This document shows, piece by piece, positions 37,751 to 45,714 of a DNA stretch of 64,000 nt (position 1 is the first letter of the stretch; every line of letters begins with the position of its first letter). Under the pieces are notes generated by a model that was given only the letters and a program-made list of their open reading frames with translations, made no database searches and was not told where the DNA came from. The stretch comes from Mesorhizobium mediterraneum (GTDB lineage: Bacteria > Pseudomonadota > Alphaproteobacteria > Rhizobiales > Rhizobiaceae): assembly GCF_002284565.1 (NCBI RefSeq), contig NZ_NPKI01000032.1, forward strand, positions 186,390 to 250,389. Reading direction: 5' to 3'. Made by a program: the position numbers and the translations under genes.

Positions 37751-37796
37751 TGCATGTCGCCCAAAAGTGGGCCCGGTTTTGGGGCAACGACATGCA
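37751..37796. repeat. RIME-like palindromic repeat (TGCATGTCG family), copy 2
   Basis: TGCATGTCGCCCAAAAGTGG...CCGGTTTTGGGGCAACGACATGCA is a long imperfect palindrome. It fills most of the gap between cpoB and tilS and ends 3 bp from the tilS start codon, so it forms the tilS translation-initiation region and may influence it. Confidence 0.82.
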
Positions 37797-37805
37797 AGAG
37801 AAAAA

Positions 37806-38891
37806 CTAGCACGCCGCGAGCGCCCTTTCCTGTTTGACACGTTCCTTGAGCGTGCCGGAAACGTTAGGATAGCGCTTGCCGATCTCGCCGAAAGTGGCGC
37901 AGGCCACGTCGCGCTGGTTCAATCCGACCAGCGACACGCCGAGCTTCAGCAGCATGTCGGGAGCCTTCTTGGCCTTCGGATAGTCCTTGCTGGCGGCGAG
38001 GAAAGTCTCGGCCGCGTCGCGGTATTTCTGCTGGCCGAGCAGTGACTCACCCAGCCAGTAATGCGCGTCCGCCGCCTTGGCGTCCTTGGGGAAGCGGGCG
38101 ATGTGGTCGCGAAAGCCCTGTTCGGCAGTGCTGTAGTCGCCCGACAAGATGAACTGGTAGGAGTTGCGGTAAAGTTCCTCCGGGTCGTCGGTGGCAGGCA
38201 GCGCCGCAACCACCGTATTGTCGGACTTGCCGGCCTGCGTGCCGGCTTGATCGTTAGTGGCTGGGGCGGTGTTCTGCGCCGGTGCATGTGCCTGCGTGTT
38301 GCCGTCGGCGTCGACTACATTGCCGTTCTTGTCGACGGTGATGGTGCCGAACGTCTTCGGAGGCGTGCCCGGGATCACCCTGCCGGGTTCGCCAGTCGGC
38401 GATTCGACGATGACGTCCTCGCCCTGGGCGCCGGCGGGCGGTGTGCCCGCATCGGCCGGCGCATGCGTCGCCGGAGCCTCGGCGACGCTGCTGTCGGTGT
38501 TGGTGGTGGCGTCCGACTTTTTCTGCTCCGCTGGTTGCGGCGCGCCTTGCGAACCGCCTTCCAGCTGCTGGAAGCGGAACTCGTTGTCTTCCTGCTGCTT
38601 GCGGATCTGCTCCTGCATCTGCAGGACCTGGAAGTTGAGCTCCTCGATCTTGCCGTTCATTTGCCGGAGCTGCTCCTGCAGTGCGGTAGTGCCGGTGCCA
38701 TCCTGTGCGAACTGAACCTGATCCGGCTTTTTCTTTTCACCGAAAATGCCGAGCGTCGGCAGGTGGAAGGAAAAACCGCCTTTCGACGGTTGTTGCTCGT
38801 TGCCGCTTGCCCCGGTACCGGCAGCAAGTGCGGCGACGCTTGATACGAGCAGCAGCGCAAGCGTGCCGCTCAAGACCGATCTGAAATGCAT
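37806..38891 (-). CDS. cpoB: Tol-Pal system protein CpoB/YbgF
   Basis: This 361-residue periplasmic protein has a signal peptide (MHFRSVLSGTLALLLVSSVAALAAG) and a coiled-coil segment (LQEQLRQMNGKIEELNFQVLQMQEQIRKQQEDNEF, ~65-105) that trimerises in E. coli. A low-complexity Ala/Pro/Thr linker (~115-235) and a C-terminal TPR domain (YRNSYQFILSGDYSTAEQGF onwards) follow. It links outer-membrane constriction to peptidoglycan synthesis during division. It is last gene of the tol-pal cluster; the linker is longer than in E. coli. Confidence 0.92.
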   Translation of the reverse strand: MHFRSVLSGTLALLLVSSVAALAAGTGASGNEQQPSKGGFSFHLPTLGIFGEKKKPDQVQFAQDGTGTTALQEQLRQMNGKIEELNFQVLQMQEQIRKQQEDNEFRFQQLEGGSQGAPQPAEQKKSDATTNTDSSVAEAPATHAPADAGTPPAGAQGEDVIVESPTGEPGRVIPGTPPKTFGTITVDKNGNVVDADGNTQAHAPAQNTAPATNDQAGTQAGKSDNTVVAALPATDDPEELYRNSYQFILSGDYSTAEQGFRDHIARFPKDAKAADAHYWLGESLLGQQKYRDAAETFLAASKDYPKAKKAPDMLLKLGVSLVGLNQRDVACATFGEIGKRYPNVSGTLKERVKQERALAAC

Positions 38892-39028
38892 GTGCCTCTC
38901 GCCGTGAAATTGTTTGCCTGTTGCATGCCTTCCGATCGGAGTGGGACCGTCAGGCGCCTTGGCTCTTAGCAGGACGCAGGACTTCGGCCAAATTTTGTTT
39001 CAAGTCTCATATCCGGGTGCCGGACATG

Positions 39029-39052
39029 AAAAAGGCGGCCGTCGCCGCCTTT
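39029..39052 (-). terminator. intrinsic terminator of pal
   Basis: AAAGGCGGC/GCCGCCTTT (39031-39052) with a 4-nt loop, followed on the minus strand by TTTCATG. It lies 42 bp after the pal stop, separating pal from cpoB. Confidence 0.8.
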
Positions 39053-39093
39053 CGCATATATGTGTTGCATTTCTGCCGATCAGGAATTGCCGA

Positions 39094-39600
39094 TCAAGAA
39101 CCGGCGCCGCTGAGCGTGGTGACGGCGCGGCGGTTCTGCGACCAGCAGGAGATGTCGTCGCAAACCGCGACCGGACGTTCCTTGCCGTAGGAAATGGTCT
39201 TCAGGCGCTGGCCGGAAACACCCCTGGCGACGAGGAAGTCGCGGGTGGCGGCGGCACGGCGGGCACCGAGCGCCAGATTGTATTCGCGCGTGCCGCGCTC
39301 GTCGGCATGGCCTTCGATGACGATGGCATACTGCCCATACTGGTTCAGCCACTGCGCCTGGCGCGAAAGCGTCGTCTGCGCGTCGGCGCGGATCGAGGAC
39401 GAATCCGTGTCGAAGAAGATACGGTCGCCGATGTTGACGGTGAAGTCCTGGGCCGATCCGGGCGTTGCCGCGCCGGCGCCGCTGAGGCCGAGATCGGCGG
39501 CGCTGTTCGGGGTCTTCTTCGAGGCGCAACCGGCGATGGCGAGCGACGCCACCAGCGCGATCATCACCGGGTTTCTGGTAAGTGCTGCGATACGGCCCAT
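39094..39600 (-). CDS. pal: peptidoglycan-associated lipoprotein Pal
   Basis: This 168-residue outer-membrane lipoprotein has a signal ending LAIAGC with Cys at about residue 25 of the precursor. An OmpA_C domain (RIFFDTDSSSI, VIEGHADERGTREYNLALGARRA) binds diaminopimelate of peptidoglycan and interacts with TolB. The ATG at 39600 has GGAGAGG just upstream. Two cysteines near the C-terminus (VCDDISCW) are a known rhizobial Pal variant and may form a disulphide. A near-perfect CtrA box lies 59-73 bp upstream. Confidence 0.96.
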   Translation of the reverse strand: MGRIAALTRNPVMIALVASLAIAGCASKKTPNSAADLGLSGAGAATPGSAQDFTVNIGDRIFFDTDSSSIRADAQTTLSRQAQWLNQYGQYAIVIEGHADERGTREYNLALGARRAAATRDFLVARGVSGQRLKTISYGKERPVAVCDDISCWSQNRRAVTTLSGAGS

Positions 39601-39658
39601 GCCGCCTCTCCTTCGCAATTCGAGTGATTTCGTTGATCGTCCAGTAACCACGTTTGGG

Positions 39659-39673
39659 TTAACCGGCGTTCAA
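39659..39673. promoter_or_regulatory. near-consensus CtrA box upstream of pal
   Basis: TTAA-CCGGCGT-TCAA differs from TTAA-N7-TTAA by one base; another TTAA lies at 39683. The site is in the pal promoter region, downstream of tolB. Confidence 0.4.
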
Positions 39674-39804
39674 GAAACACGGTTAAAATTTGGTTTCGGC
39701 TGCCGTCCGCAGCCGTTTTGCCAGGGGCCGCCCAAGGGGTCCACAATGTGCGCGGACCCTAGGCGGAAATGCGGCTAAAACGCGACCAAGCCGTGGAAAG
39801 GAGT

Positions 39805-39882
39805 GAATTGAAGAGTTGAGGAATCCCGTTTTCTTCATCTCTTCAATTCTTCAATTCTTCATTTCTCCAATTCCTCTCACTC
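39805..39882. repeat. ATTCTTCA-iterated inverted repeat after tolB
   Basis: GAATTGAAGAG (39805-39815) is repeated inverted at 39839-39849, followed by iterations of TTCAATTC/TTCATTTC up to the tolB stop. On the tolB transcript this is a purine-rich GAAGAATTGAAGAATT tract folding back on itself. It lies immediately 3' of tolB. Confidence 0.6.
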
Positions 39883-41187
39883 GAGCAGCGGCGACCAGGC
39901 TGGATCCGACGCGAAATTCGCGGTCGGGATCGACTGTTCGTTGCGGCCGGTGAGATCGACCGAAACGAGTTTCGGACCGCCGGCTGAATCGCGGAAGAAC
40001 ATCAGCACCCGGCCGTTGGGCGCCCAGGTCGGCCCCTCCTGCTGGAAGCCGGTTGAAAGGATGCGCTCACCCGAACCGTCGATGCGCATGACGCCGATCT
40101 GGAATTCACCGGCGGTCTGCTTGGTGAAGGCGATCAGATCGCCGCGCGGCGACCACACCGGCGTCGAATAGACGCCGTCGCCGAAGGAGATGCGGGTCTG
40201 GCCCGAACCGTCGGCGCCCATCACATAGATCTGCGCGCGGCCGCCGCGGTCGGAAGTGAACACCACCTTGCTGCCATCAGGCGAATAGGACGGCGAGGTG
40301 TCAATGGCCGCCGAATTGGTGAGCCTGGTCGTCGAGCGGCTTCTCAAATCCATGGCGAAAATGTTGGAATTGCCGTCGTCGCGCAGCAGGCTCATGATCA
40401 CCTTCTGGCCGTCGGGCGAGAAGCGCGGTGCAAAGGTCATGCCGGGAAAGTCGCCGACCAGCTCGCGCTGCCCGGTCTCGATCTGCAGCAGATAGACCTT
40501 CGGCTGGCCGCTTTCATAGGACATGTAGGTGATTTCCTGCCGGTTCGGCGAGAAACGCGGCGTCAGCACGATCGACTTGCCGTTCGACAGGTAGCGGACA
40601 TTGGCGCCGTCCTGGTCCATGATGGCGAGGCGCTTCTTGCGCGCATTCTTTGCGCCCGATTCGTCGATGAAGACGACGCGCGTGTCGAAATAGCCCTTCT
40701 CGCCGGTCAGCCGCTCATAGATGGCGTCGGCAATGATATGGGCGACGCGCCTTGTATTGGCATCGTTGGCGAAGAACTGCTCGCCCGACATCTGCTGACC
40801 GGCAAAGGTGTCCCACAGCCTGTACTGGGCGCGGACGCGGCCGTCGGCCTCCTTGCTGACGCTGCCGGTGACCAGCGCCTGGGCATTGATCACCTTCCAA
40901 TCCTCGAAGCGGGGCGTCGCATCCGGGTTCGAGATCTTTTCGATGAAGGCGCTCTTGTCGATCGGCGCGAACAGGCCGGAGCGTTTCAGGTCTGCGCTGA
41001 CGATGCCGGAAATCTCCGCACCCAGCGCATCGCCGCCCTGGAAATCGGTGATGGCGATCGGCAGCGGCTCGACATTGCCTTTGTTGACGTTGAGCTCAAC
41101 GAGCGCCCGCGCCGGCAAAGTGGCGGCGGCAGTCATACCCAGCGCCATCGCTGCGATCATCAGGAGCGGCTTGAGGATGGATTTCAT
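39877..41187 (-). CDS. tolB: Tol-Pal system beta-propeller protein TolB
   Basis: This 436-residue periplasmic protein has a signal peptide (MKSILKPLLMIAAMALGMTA, cleavage near ARA-LV), an N-terminal TolB domain (VELNVNKGNVEPLPIAI) and a six-bladed propeller with repeats such as SPDGQKVIMSLLRDDG, SPDGSKVVFTSDRGG and WSPRGDLIAFTKQ. TolB bridges Pal and TolA. The frame opens far upstream into tolA sequence, but the signal peptide at 41187 fixes the start. Confidence 0.96.
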   Translation of the reverse strand: MKSILKPLLMIAAMALGMTAAATLPARALVELNVNKGNVEPLPIAITDFQGGDALGAEISGIVSADLKRSGLFAPIDKSAFIEKISNPDATPRFEDWKVINAQALVTGSVSKEADGRVRAQYRLWDTFAGQQMSGEQFFANDANTRRVAHIIADAIYERLTGEKGYFDTRVVFIDESGAKNARKKRLAIMDQDGANVRYLSNGKSIVLTPRFSPNRQEITYMSYESGQPKVYLLQIETGQRELVGDFPGMTFAPRFSPDGQKVIMSLLRDDGNSNIFAMDLRSRSTTRLTNSAAIDTSPSYSPDGSKVVFTSDRGGRAQIYVMGADGSGQTRISFGDGVYSTPVWSPRGDLIAFTKQTAGEFQIGVMRIDGSGERILSTGFQQEGPTWAPNGRVLMFFRDSAGGPKLVSVDLTGRNEQSIPTANFASDPAWSPLLE

Positions 41188-41227
41188 GTCTTCTCGCTTC
41201 TCTTCAATGATTTTAGGGGCGCTAGGC

Positions 41228-42385
41228 CTACAGGCCCAGCATCTCTCTCGGGTCGAAGGTGACCCGAACGTCGGCCCAGATGTCTTGTTTGCCCGCGGGA
41301 ACCTGCAGGCCGGCCACATCGCATTTCTGAACCGCACGAACGGCACTTTCGTCGAACGGGCGGTTTCCGCTCGACTGTTCGACGGACGGCCGTCCGTCCA
41401 GCTTGCCGGAGGCGTCCAGGTTGAACCGGACCACGACGACGAAATTCTCCGAACCCTCGAGCCCCGCCGGCAGCGTCCAGCAACCGCCAAGCTGGGCCTC
41501 CAACGCCCCCTGCTCCGACCTTGAAAGCTTCTGGCCCTGGTCCTTGTCGCCACCGAGCGATGCCTGCTGGGTTGAACGCTTGGCGCCGCCGCCGGACGGC
41601 TTTCGCTTGTCGAGCAGCGCGGAAATCTCGTCGGCGTTGAACTGCTTGTCTTCCGACTTCGGCTTGGATGACGCTTCCTTGACTGGCTTGTCGGCGTCCT
41701 TCCGCTCCGGCGCCTTGGCGCTTTCGGCCTGGGCCGGCTGCGGCTTCGGCCGCGCCTGCGGCGCAGGCGCAGAGTCCGGAAGCTGCGTCGTCTCGGTGGG
41801 CTGCTCTTTCGTTATTGCTTCGGCGACGGCGTCCGGCTTGACCTCGGGCTTCGGGTCGATGGCGGCGGTCTTGTCCTGCGGCGGCGTCGGCGCCGGCTCC
41901 TTGGCCGGTGTCGGCTTTGGCTCCGCCTGCTTGACCGGCTCGGGCTTGACCTCTTCCTTCGGCTGCGGGACCGGTGCGACCTCCGTCGCCGGAACAGGCT
42001 TGGGCTGTTCCTTCGGCTTCGGCACATCCTCGGGCTTTGGCTTCTCTTTCGGTGTCGGCGCGGGCGGCGGCGCCTCAGCCAGATCCACGGGGTTGGGCTT
42101 GGCTTCCGGCGTTATCGGCTTGTCGGTGTCGACGCTGTTTTCGCCGACTTTCTGGGCATCGGGAACGATGTCGGGGCGCTGTGTGGGCACCGGCGCCGGT
42201 TTCTCGTGCATCACGGCCTTCTTGTCGCCTTGCAGAATCTGCGCGGTTGCTTCCATCGGCACGATCTCGACCGACACTGATTCCACGTCGGACGCGGGCA
42301 TGGCAGGCGGCGACGACAGCGTGAACAGCCCGAAGGCCAACGCTACCGTATGCAAGATAACCGATGTGGTGAGGCCCGTCCTCAT
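41228..42385 (-). CDS. tolA: cell envelope integrity protein TolA
   Basis: This 385-residue protein has one N-terminal transmembrane helix (SVILHTVALAFGLFTL). A long Pro/Lys/Glu-rich spacer (EKPKPEDVPKPKEQPKPVP and similar, ~95-250) replaces the Ala/Lys helix of E. coli TolA. The C-terminal TonB/TolA domain (GCWTLPAGLEG, VVVRFNLDASGKLDG, AVRAVQKCDVAGL) has paired cysteines. TolA transmits energy from TolQR to TolB-Pal. The Pro-rich spacer is common in rhizobia. Confidence 0.93.
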   Translation of the reverse strand: MRTGLTTSVILHTVALAFGLFTLSSPPAMPASDVESVSVEIVPMEATAQILQGDKKAVMHEKPAPVPTQRPDIVPDAQKVGENSVDTDKPITPEAKPNPVDLAEAPPPAPTPKEKPKPEDVPKPKEQPKPVPATEVAPVPQPKEEVKPEPVKQAEPKPTPAKEPAPTPPQDKTAAIDPKPEVKPDAVAEAITKEQPTETTQLPDSAPAPQARPKPQPAQAESAKAPERKDADKPVKEASSKPKSEDKQFNADEISALLDKRKPSGGGAKRSTQQASLGGDKDQGQKLSRSEQGALEAQLGGCWTLPAGLEGSENFVVVVRFNLDASGKLDGRPSVEQSSGNRPFDESAVRAVQKCDVAGLQVPAGKQDIWADVRVTFDPREMLGL

Positions 42386-42392
42386 CTTGCGT

Positions 42393-42851
42393 CTACTGAT
42401 CCTGTTCCTGCAGCGAAACCAGGCCGATGTTCTTGTAGCCCGCGGCCGAGATGCGGGCCATCACCTTCATGGCCGTGCCATAGTCTGTCGACTTGTCGCC
42501 ACGGATGAAGATGCGCTCGTCATAGCCAGTCTTCGAGATCGCCTGCAGTTTCGCCACCAACTCCTCGATCGGGATTTCGGTCTCCTGGAGGTATATCTGG
42601 CCGGCCGGATTGATCGAGACGGTGATCGGCTGCGTATCGACGTTCATCGCCTTGGCCTGCGTGTCCGGCAGGTCGATCGGCACGCCAACCGTCAGCAATG
42701 GTGCGGCGACCATGAAGATGATCAGCAGCACCAGCATCACGTCGACCATCGGCGTGACGTTGATTTCCGATATCATCGCGTGATGGCGGCCGCGCCGCCT
42801 GTGGCCACGACCACCGCGTCCACCACCACCCGCGCCTACAGACATTCCCAT
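42393..42851 (-). CDS. tolR: TolR proton-motive-force accessory protein
   Basis: This 152-residue ExbD/TolR protein has a Gly/Arg/His-rich N-terminus (GAGGGGRGGRGHRRRGRHH), one transmembrane helix with the essential Asp (SEINVTPMVDVMLVLLIIFM) and a periplasmic domain. It forms the TolQR motor with tolQ, 9 bp upstream. The basic glycine-rich N-terminus is a little longer than in E. coli. Confidence 0.96.
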   Translation of the reverse strand: MGMSVGAGGGGRGGRGHRRRGRHHAMISEINVTPMVDVMLVLLIIFMVAAPLLTVGVPIDLPDTQAKAMNVDTQPITVSINPAGQIYLQETEIPIEELVAKLQAISKTGYDERIFIRGDKSTDYGTAMKVMARISAAGYKNIGLVSLQEQDQ

Positions 42852-42860
42852 GATTGTTCC

Positions 42861-43571
42861 TCAGGTCTTCTGCGCGACTTTTTCATCGATTTGGCGCGAG
42901 AGTATGGCGGAGAACTCGTCCGCGAATCCCTCCATGCGCACGGCGATCTTGCTCGCGTCCGACGACAGCTTGTTGTAGGCGATGACGGCGGGGATGGCCG
43001 CGAGCAGGCCGATGGCGGTGGCCAGCAGCGCTTCGGCAATGCCGGGCGCGACCACCGCCAGGCTGGTATTCTTGGATGCGGCGATCGCCTGGAACGAGGT
43101 CATGATGCCGATGACGGTACCGAACAGGCCGATGAAGGGCGCTGCCGAGCCGGTGGTGGCGAGAAAACCAAGCCGCCCTTCCAGCTTTTCCATTTCGCGG
43201 GTCAGCGCCAGGTCCATCGCCTTGTCGATGCGGTTCTGCAGGCCAAGCGGCGATTTCGCGCCCTTCTCGAAGCTCTTCTTCCATTCGCGCATGGCGGCGA
43301 CGAAGATGGCGCCCATGCCGGTGGTCTTGCGATCTGCGAGCGTGCGATAAAGCTCTTCCAGCGACTGCCCGGACCAGAACACCTGTTCGAAGCGATTGAG
43401 CGCGAGCCGCATGCGGCCATAGGCGACGAGCTTGTCGACGATGATCGCCCAGGTCCAGATCGAGGCGCAGAGCAGCCCGATCATGACCAGCTTGACCACC
43501 CAGCCGGCCTGCATGAACAGCGCCCAAATCGACAAATGCGCGCCCGGTTCGGCGAGTGCGATATTTTCCAT
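42861..43571 (-). CDS. tolQ: TolQ proton channel subunit
   Basis: This 236-residue MotA/TolQ/ExbB protein has three transmembrane helices: helix 1 VVKLVMIGLLCASIWTWAI, and helices 2 and 3 in TTGSAAPFIGLFGTVIGIM and AEALLATAIGLLAAIPAVI. The start at 43571 gives the family-standard MENIALAEPGAHLSIW N-terminus; the frame continues upstream without homology. First gene of tolQRAB, probably with its own promoter because 279 bp separate it from ybgC. Confidence 0.96.
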   Translation of the reverse strand: MENIALAEPGAHLSIWALFMQAGWVVKLVMIGLLCASIWTWAIIVDKLVAYGRMRLALNRFEQVFWSGQSLEELYRTLADRKTTGMGAIFVAAMREWKKSFEKGAKSPLGLQNRIDKAMDLALTREMEKLEGRLGFLATTGSAAPFIGLFGTVIGIMTSFQAIAASKNTSLAVVAPGIAEALLATAIGLLAAIPAVIAYNKLSSDASKIAVRMEGFADEFSAILSRQIDEKVAQKT

Positions 43572-43756
43572 GGTTACGTCCTTAAGATTTTCCGGGCACG
43601 GCTGGCGGCTGGCCCATGGGCATCCCTTGTGGTCCGTTCGCGCAAAGCTTCCGGAATAACCCCAAAATGCACCGTTGGCGGCCTTTTCGGGGCAAATGTT
43701 GGTGAAAGGAAGGCGCTGGATTCCTCCAATCTTCACCACTCTCTTCATGAACCGTT

Positions 43757-43775
43757 ATGGTTAAGGATGGGTTAG
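43757..43775. promoter_or_regulatory. near-consensus CtrA site upstream of tolQ
   Basis: On the minus strand TTAACCAT (43757-43764) matches the Sinorhizobium-type CtrA motif, and TTAA-GGATGGG-TTAG (43761-43775) matches TTAA-N7-TTAA with one mismatch. It lies about 190 bp upstream of tolQ in the ybgC-tolQ gap. Confidence 0.5.
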
Positions 43776-43850
43776 GACGTACAGCGCGGCGCATTGCCGC
43801 GCCTTGGGCATGCCGCCAGGCATCGTCAGCGGATCATCGGCGTCAGTAAT

Positions 43851-44324
43851 TTATCCATTTGCCTTGGGCATGAAGGCCGCGATCCATTCCTTCGGGAAAC
43901 GTCTTGGCCGGCCATTCTCGCCGACGATCGCCGCCTCGACCCGCGCCTCGACCAGCACCTCGCCGCCGCGCTTCAGCTGCTGCGCCATGAAGATGCGGGC
44001 GCCCGAAATGTCCTCGGTTCGCGTCTCGATGGTCAGGATGTCGTCCATGCGGGCGGATCCGCGAAAATCGATCTCCATGCGCCGCACCACCCAGACTATT
44101 CTTTCGCCGTGCTTGCCCTCGGCGAGCTCGGTGTGATGAACGCCGGCAAGCCTGAGATAGTCGGAACGGCCGCGCTCGAAGAATTCGAGATAGCGCGCAT
44201 GATAGACGACGCCGGAGAAATCAGTGTCGGCATAATAGACCCGTGCCATCAGCCGGTGGCCGAATTCCGTCAGCGCGCCGGAAAGCCCGGCGCCGAGCGC
44301 CGCCGATTCACCATGATCGTCCAT
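43851..44324 (-). CDS. ybgC: Tol-Pal-associated acyl-CoA thioesterase YbgC
   Basis: This 157-residue hotdog-fold 4-hydroxybenzoyl-CoA-type thioesterase has the active-site motif VYYADTDFSGVVYHARYLEFFERGRSD (catalytic Asp in ADTD). YbgC hydrolyses short-chain acyl-CoA or acyl-ACP and is nearly always encoded first in tol-pal clusters, as here. Two palindromic elements lie directly upstream (44354-44436). Confidence 0.94.
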   Translation of the reverse strand: MDDHGESAALGAGLSGALTEFGHRLMARVYYADTDFSGVVYHARYLEFFERGRSDYLRLAGVHHTELAEGKHGERIVWVVRRMEIDFRGSARMDDILTIETRTEDISGARIFMAQQLKRGGEVLVEARVEAAIVGENGRPRRFPKEWIAAFMPKANG

Positions 44325-44353
44325 CGCGCTTTCCTTTTTGGGCCTGACCGGGC

Positions 44354-44378
44354 ACCTAAAGCGCGACGCGCTTTAGGT
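44354..44378. repeat. perfect 12-1-12 palindrome upstream of ybgC
   Basis: ACCTAAAGCGCG-A-CGCGCTTTAGGT is a perfect inverted repeat with a single central base, 30 bp upstream of the ybgC start. It is likely part of a composite RIME element with the adjacent palindrome at 44390-44436, although it could also act as an operator. Confidence 0.7.
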
Positions 44379-44389
44379 AGTTGTTTCCG

Positions 44390-44436
44390 TGCGTGTCGTT
44401 GTCCCAAAGCCGCTACACACTTTTGGGCGACACGCA
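44390..44436. repeat. RIME-like palindromic repeat (TGCGTGTCGTT family), copy 3
   Basis: TGCGTGTCGTTGTCCCAAAG...CACTTTTGGGCGACACGCA is the same family as 8203-8250 and 37751-37796, with T-to-C changes in both ends that preserve pairing. It separates the divergent ybgC and GH5 genes. Confidence 0.82.
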
Positions 44437-44454
44437 TTAGCTTGAGCTTGGCGC

Positions 44455-45714
44455 ATGAACCCGATGGCACTGTTGACGGCGATGATCAAGACCTTGATGG
44501 CGGCGCTGCTTGTGCTGACCGCGCTGGCGCTGCCGGGCCAGGCGGCGAGCTTTTCGGTGAAGCGCGGCCTCAATCTCGACCAATGGACGACTTGGCCGAG
44601 CGAGGACAAATGGGGCGACCGGCAGGCAATCCTGCCCTATCCGGAATGGCGCAAGTTCCTTGGCGATGATGACCTCGAGGCGCTGAAGGGCGCCGGCTTC
44701 GATTTCCTGCGCATGCCGGTCGATCCGTCGCCGTTCCTGTCGGGCGAGACGCTGGCGCTGCGCGACGAGCTCTATGCCAGCGTGCTGGACTCGGTGCGCA
44801 TGATCAATCGTGCCGGCTTGAAGGTGATCGTCGACATGCATCTGATCCCCAGCGGCAGCAGCCGCAAGATCGGCATGGGCGAGGTGATGGACGACCCGAA
44901 AGTGTTCGAAGCCTATGTCGAAATGGTGCGCAAGATGGCGCGCACGCTGGCCGATGAGGATCCGCGCCAAGTCGCCTTCGAGCCGATGAATGAGCCGGTC
45001 GTCGACTGCGACAGCGACGTCACCAGCCTCTGGCCGGAGCGCCAGCAGAAACTGTTCGCCGCTGCGCGTTCGTCGGCCACCAAGCTCACCCTGATCCTGA
45101 CCGGCGCCTGCTATTCCAATGCGGCATCGCTGGCAAAGATCGATCCGAAGGTGATCCCGGACGACAACATCATCTGGACCTTCCACTCCTACGATCCGTT
45201 CCTGCTCACCCACCAGGGTGCGACCTGGGCCGGCGACTTCATCCCCTACGTGACCGGCCTGCCCTATCCGCTCACCGCCGTCCCGCGCGCCCAGCTGGAT
45301 GTTACGCTCGATACGATCCGAGCAAGGATCAAGGCCGAGGCGCCATGGACGCGGCAGAGCGGGCTGCTTGCCTATCTCGACGAGCAGGTCGCCAGCATGG
45401 ACACGGATGAGAAGCTGCGCGAGATGATGGATGCGCCGTTCACCAAGGTCGAGGCATGGGCAAAGGCCAACGGCATCAAGCCGCAGAACATCACGCTCGG
45501 CGAGTTCGGCATGATCCTCCAGGAATACGGCAATGCCTATGTGATGCCGGCCAAATACCGCGCCGCTTATGTCAGGGACATGGTCGCGCGCGCCGAAGCT
45601 CATGGCTTCTCTTGGTCGGTCTGGAGCTATGGCGGCGCCTTCGGCATCGTCGACGCTTTTGACAGAGAAAAAGCCGAGCCGGATGTGATGGAGATGATCA
45701 AGTCGCTTCATTGA
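44455..45714 (+). CDS. secreted glycoside hydrolase family 5 protein (cellulase-like)
   Basis: This 419-residue protein has an N-terminal signal peptide (MIKTLMAALLVLTALALPG, cleavage near QAA-SF). The GH5 TIM barrel starts RGLNLDQWTTWP. The acid/base Glu is in AFEPMNEPVVD, the nucleophile Glu in ITLGEFGMIL, and conserved His/Tyr in TFHSYDPF. The family cleaves beta-1,4-glucans or related polymers; in rhizobia such enzymes can remodel bacterial cellulose or the root cell wall. Three in-frame ATGs (44455, 44464, 44485) are possible starts, none with a strong Shine-Dalgarno. The end overlaps the convergent phosphoesterase by 7 bp. Confidence 0.88.
   Translation: MNPMALLTAMIKTLMAALLVLTALALPGQAASFSVKRGLNLDQWTTWPSEDKWGDRQAILPYPEWRKFLGDDDLEALKGAGFDFLRMPVDPSPFLSGETLALRDELYASVLDSVRMINRAGLKVIVDMHLIPSGSSRKIGMGEVMDDPKVFEAYVEMVRKMARTLADEDPRQVAFEPMNEPVVDCDSDVTSLWPERQQKLFAAARSSATKLTLILTGACYSNAASLAKIDPKVIPDDNIIWTFHSYDPFLLTHQGATWAGDFIPYVTGLPYPLTAVPRAQLDVTLDTIRARIKAEAPWTRQSGLLAYLDEQVASMDTDEKLREMMDAPFTKVEAWAKANGIKPQNITLGEFGMILQEYGNAYVMPAKYRAAYVRDMVARAEAHGFSWSVWSYGGAFGIVDAFDREKAEPDVMEMIKSLH

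Noticed and set aside
41403..43775. 790-residue open frame on the + strand opposite tolA-tolR-tolQ
   Set aside because: It lies antisense to three certain tol genes, has no ribosome-binding site or recognisable domain, and is explained by GC-rich third positions of the true genes.
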